A stretch of DNA of 18,606 nucleotides, taken from Coriobacteriaceae bacterium AM48-5. Its GTDB lineage: Bacteria; Actinomycetota; Coriobacteriia; Coriobacteriales; Coriobacteriaceae. Below the pieces are notes generated by a model. The model was given only the letters and a program-made list of their open reading frames with translations, searched no databases and was not told the DNA's origin. The stretch spans positions 1 through 18,606 of the forward strand of contig JAQEDJ010000041.1 in NCBI GenBank assembly GCA_027669525.1, given 5' to 3'. The stretch's first letter is position 1. Each line of letters starts with the position of its first letter. This document shows, in pieces, positions 16,140 through 18,606 of this stretch. The position numbers were made by a program, and so were the translations under genes.

Positions 16140-17076
16140 TGGTTTCTCCCGGGGCAGGTCTTTCCGCCGTTGCGATCGTCGGTCCGACGGCGTTGGTAAG
16201 AGTGATGTTGCCGACCGTTTGGCAGCTCGTCTTTCGTCCGAAGTGCTGTCGTGCGATGCGATGCAAATCTATCGCGGCATGGACATCGGTACCGCAAAGA
16301 TGGCGCCCGATGAGTGCACGGCGCCGCTGCGTCTCGTCGACATTGTAGAGCCGGGTGTGGCATATTCTGCTGCGCTTTATCAGGCCGACGCTCGCGCGCA
16401 TGTTGAACGTCTCCTTGGTTCGGGTTGCCTGCCGGTTTTTTGTGGAGGTACGGGGCTGTATCTCAAGGCCGCCCTCGATGAGATGGACTTTCCCTCGGGT
16501 GAACTTGAGGACGATCGTCGTGCGGGCTATCAGGAGCTTGCCGAGCGTATTGGCGAGGAAGAACTGCATGCCTTGCTTGCCGAGCGCGATCCAGAATCGG
16601 CTGCTGTTATTCATCCCCATAACGTGCGCCGTGTGATTCGTGCGCTCGAGATGCATGATGATGGCGTCTCCTATGCGCAGCAAAAGTCGCAGTTTAGTGT
16701 TCCGCACGAGCATTATCATGCCCTTTGGTTTGGTCTGACGCGTAATCGCGAGGTGCTCTACGAGCGCATTAACCAGCGCGTCGATCTGATGTTTGAGCAG
16801 GGTCTTGTCGATGAGGTCCGCGGTCTTATGGGCCAGGGGCTGGGAGATGCCCTGACGTCGATGCAGGCAATTGGCTATAAAGAGATCATTGATGCTTTCA
16901 ATGGCGTGATGAGCATGGATGAGGCTCGCGAACTCATTAAGATGCGTTCGCGTCGTTATGCCAAGCGTCAGCTTTCGTGGTTTAAGCGCGATGACCGTAT
17001 CGTGTGGTTTGATATGGATGAATGTACGATCGATGAGGTCGTTGAGGATATCCTGCATCGTATTGAGGCTGCCTAA
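16139..17076 (+). CDS. miaA: tRNA dimethylallyltransferase MiaA (frameshifted near its start)
   Basis: MiaA transfers the dimethylallyl group to A37 of tRNA, the step before MiaB. The start at 16139 overlaps the miaB stop by one base. The product reads SPGAGLSAVAIVGPTA and then leaves frame at about 16192. One added G restores the P-loop GPTAVGKSDVA. Downstream are LSCDAMQIYRGMDIGTAK (about residues 36-53, with the catalytic D and Q), VDIVEP, FCGGTGLYLKAAL, a tRNA-binding region with INQRVDLMFEQGLVDEV, MQAIGYKEI and the C-terminal RYAKRQLSWFKRD. The restored length of 312 residues is standard. The frame used downstream is also open far upstream of 16139, but that stretch is only the shadow of miaB. 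Its stop overlaps the hflX start (TAATG). Confidence 0.93.
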
Positions 17077-18365
17077 TGCCCCGTTTCCCCCTTGTTCCCA
17101 CGGCACCCGAGCCCGAGCGTGCCATTTTAGTTGGTGTTGAGTGGCGCGACAATGCATGGCCGCTCGATCGCTCGCTTGATGAGCTGGAGCGTCTTGCCCA
17201 CACAGCTGGTGCCCAGTGCGTGGCACGCTTGTCGCAGCGTTTGGTAAAGCCGTATCCTAAATCGTTTATCGGTTCCGGTAAGGTTGAAGAGCTGTGCGGC
17301 CTGGTGCATCGCATGGATGCCGATGTCGTTATTTTTGACGACGACCTGACCCCCTCGCAGCAATCCTATTTGGAGAAAGCCGTGGGCGAGCCGGTAAAGA
17401 TTATCGATCGTACTGCACTGATCCTGGATATCTTTGGCCTGCATGCTCAGACGCGTGAGGGACGCCTGCAGGTACAGCTGGCACAGCTTCAATATTTGTT
17501 GCCTCGCCTGCGTGGCATGTGGAGCCATCTCGCTAAGGAGCAGACGCGCGGCGGCATCGGCTCACGTTTTGGTCAGGGCGAAAGTCAGCTCGAGGTCGAC
17601 CGTCGCCTCATTCGTAATAAGATCGCTGCGCTTCGTCGTGAGCTCAAGCAGGTTGAACAGCGTCGCGATGTTCAATCCAAGAGTCGCATTGAGTCCCCGG
17701 CGTTTCGCGTCGCGTTAGCCGGTTATACCAATGCCGGTAAATCGACGTTGCTCAATCGTCTGACCGGCTCTACGGTACTTTCGCAGGACAAGCTGTTTGC
17801 TACGCTCGACCCGACGACGCGTTCGTATCGTCTGCCCGGCGGTCGCGGCATGACGATTACCGATACCGTCGGCTTTATTCAAAAGCTGCCGCATGGTCTG
17901 GTCGATGCCTTTAAATCGACGCTGTCCGAGGTTTTGGGTGCCGATCTAATTCTCAAAGTCGTAGATGCGTCTGACGAGGACTATGAGCGGCAGCTGGAGG
18001 CTGTCGACCGCGTGCTTGATGAGATCGGCGCCGGAGAGCGTTTAACGCTGATTGTATTCAATAAAATCGATCTTCTCGATAGCGTCGATCGATTGAGTTT
18101 CCGTCGTCGCTATCCGGAGGCCGTTCTGTTCTCGGCCCAAACGGGCGAGGGGCTCGACGATCTCGTCGACCGGATTGCTCGCGAGGCAGCTGCCACCGAT
18201 GTGTTGCTCTCCGCTGATATCCCGTATCGTGAGGGCGCTCTCATCACGCTGGTGCATGAGCAGGGAACCCTTCTGCATGAGGAATATCTCGAGGACGGCG
18301 TTCGCATTGTGGCGAAACTGCCGGCTCGTATTGCACCGCGGCTCGAGCGTTATCGCACCGAGTAG
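17076..18365 (+). CDS. hflX: GTPase HflX
   Basis: HflX is a ribosome-associated GTPase that splits or rescues stalled 70S ribosomes, notably under heat stress. The 429-residue product has the HflX N-terminal domain with FIGSGKVEEL (64-73), then AQTREGRLQVQLAQLQYLLPRL and GIGSRFGQGESQLEVDRR (160-177). A charged helical linker leads to a complete G domain: G1 GYTNAGKST (216-224), G2 region DPTTR, G3 DTVGF (263-267), G4 NKID (329-332) and G5 SAQTGEG (353-359). The frame is intact. It follows miaA with a one-base overlap. In enterobacteria hfq lies between miaA and hflX; it is absent here. The 3' end overlaps a minus-strand gene by 16 bases. Confidence 0.95.
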   Translation: MPRFPLVPTAPEPERAILVGVEWRDNAWPLDRSLDELERLAHTAGAQCVARLSQRLVKPYPKSFIGSGKVEELCGLVHRMDADVVIFDDDLTPSQQSYLEKAVGEPVKIIDRTALILDIFGLHAQTREGRLQVQLAQLQYLLPRLRGMWSHLAKEQTRGGIGSRFGQGESQLEVDRRLIRNKIAALRRELKQVEQRRDVQSKSRIESPAFRVALAGYTNAGKSTLLNRLTGSTVLSQDKLFATLDPTTRSYRLPGGRGMTITDTVGFIQKLPHGLVDAFKSTLSEVLGADLILKVVDASDEDYERQLEAVDRVLDEIGAGERLTLIVFNKIDLLDSVDRLSFRRRYPEAVLFSAQTGEGLDDLVDRIAREAAATDVLLSADIPYREGALITLVHEQGTLLHEEYLEDGVRIVAKLPARIAPRLERYRTE

Positions 18366-18486
18366 ACGATCTCCAAAATGCCAGAATGATGGGCTGATGC
18401 AGCAGATAAAAGGGGAGAGCGTGACGTCCAAGGCTGGCGAGCGCCGGCAGGGGGTTGGCGTAGGCCCAGCTAGGGACGGTCTTATC
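18350..18486 (-). CDS. C-terminal part of a DUF1624-type membrane acyltransferase-like protein (partial, frameshifted)
   Basis: Read on the minus strand, 18486 down to about 18383 encodes TIDKTVPSWAYANPLPA followed by LASLGRHALPFYLLHQPI. This closely resembles the last helix of DUF1624 (heparan-alpha-glucosaminide N-acetyltransferase catalytic-like) membrane proteins, which end in G-R-H-S-x3-Y-L-x-H-Q-P. As written the frame then runs on into antisense of hflX. One extra base at about 18380-18382 (GCC to GCCC on the plus strand) gives LGILEIVYSVR and a stop at 18352-18350, a sensible C-terminus. Upstream, two TGA codons close this frame near 18499, and the sequence beyond does not look like a membrane protein. 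A further missing base, a truncated gene or a mis-joined contig end could explain this. Function would be acyl transfer to a surface glycan, unproven. Confidence 0.5.
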
Positions 18487-18606
18487 GATGGTTGATTTTC
18501 AATCTCAACGCAACAGCCTGAACGGAACACGCGTTTCCGCAGCTAGCGCAACGCGGAGATAGCTCCCGGCACCTGGCCATCACCTCGTTCCGCAGGTGGA
18601 GAGGCC
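18487..18606. other. unassigned terminal segment with a dyad and competing hairpins
   Basis: No frame here gives a recognisable protein. TTGATTTTCAATCTCAA (18492-18508) is an imperfect dyad with six of eight symmetric pairs, AT-rich in a GC-rich setting and loosely like a Fur-type operator. CGCGTT (18530-18535) can pair with AACGCG (18550-18555), or TCCGC (18536-18540) with the overlapping GCGGA (18553-18557). CACCT at 18570 and CACCT at 18581 compete for AGGTG at 18594-18598. This may be a regulatory leader or structured RNA continuing beyond the window, or a misassembled end. Confidence 0.3.

Noticed and set aside
18530..18606. tRNA-like sequence with GCGGAGATAGCTC
   Set aside because: It resembles an acceptor and D-arm start, but there is no anticodon arm or T-arm at the required distances.
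1..18606. CRISPR arrays, insertion sequences, prophage, defence islands
   Set aside because: I saw no spaced direct repeats, transposase motifs, integrase or terminal inverted repeats. The window is core chromosome.

Overview
The window looks like chromosomal DNA from a Coriobacteriia actinobacterium, most likely Collinsella or a close relative. It is GC-rich (about 60% by eye). It carries housekeeping genes in a characteristic order: RNase J, FtsK and a RodZ-like protein, then YajQ, RimO, PgsA and CinA, then RecA, RecX and RNase Y, then a GHKL ATPase, SpoVS, MiaB, MiaA and HflX. It also has an actinobacterial-type LexA box before recA. The genus is inferred from gene content and order, not from a marker search.

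Region 1 (1-278) is a non-coding leader with one perfect hairpin. Region 2 (279-9328) is a tight plus-strand run, probably one transcription unit: rnj, ftsK, rodZ-like, yajQ, rimO, pgsA and a stand-alone cinA C-domain gene. It covers RNA turnover, chromosome segregation, envelope and shape, ribosome modification and phospholipid synthesis. A GC-rich hairpin at 9339-9356 probably ends it. Region 3 (9357-11437) is the DNA repair unit recA-recX, driven by a promoter whose spacer contains a LexA (SOS) operator. Upstream of that promoter is an array of TTT tracts repeated exactly every 11 bp. Region 4 (11438-18365) starts with a good sigma-70 type promoter and a leader of about 160 nt with two hairpins. 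It then reads through rny, an undescribed GHKL-family ATPase, spoVS, miaB, miaA and hflX, with stop and start codons overlapping or nearly touching at several junctions. Region 5 (18350-18606) holds, on the minus strand, the last part of what looks like a DUF1624 membrane acyltransferase gene, which overlaps the end of hflX. The last 120 bases I cannot assign.

The most important caution concerns the sequence itself. Six conserved genes (rimO, pgsA, cinA, recA, miaB, miaA) and the minus-strand fragment are each broken by exactly one missing base, always in or beside a short G or C run. Adding one base in each case restores a full-length, motif-complete protein. Loss of so many core genes at once is not believable biologically, so these are almost certainly consensus errors. 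I annotate these genes as intact in the organism but frameshifted in this record.

The best candidate for new biology is the ATPase at 13247-14332. It lies one base after rny and just before spoVS, and carries clear N, G1 and G2 boxes but no recognisable partner domain.
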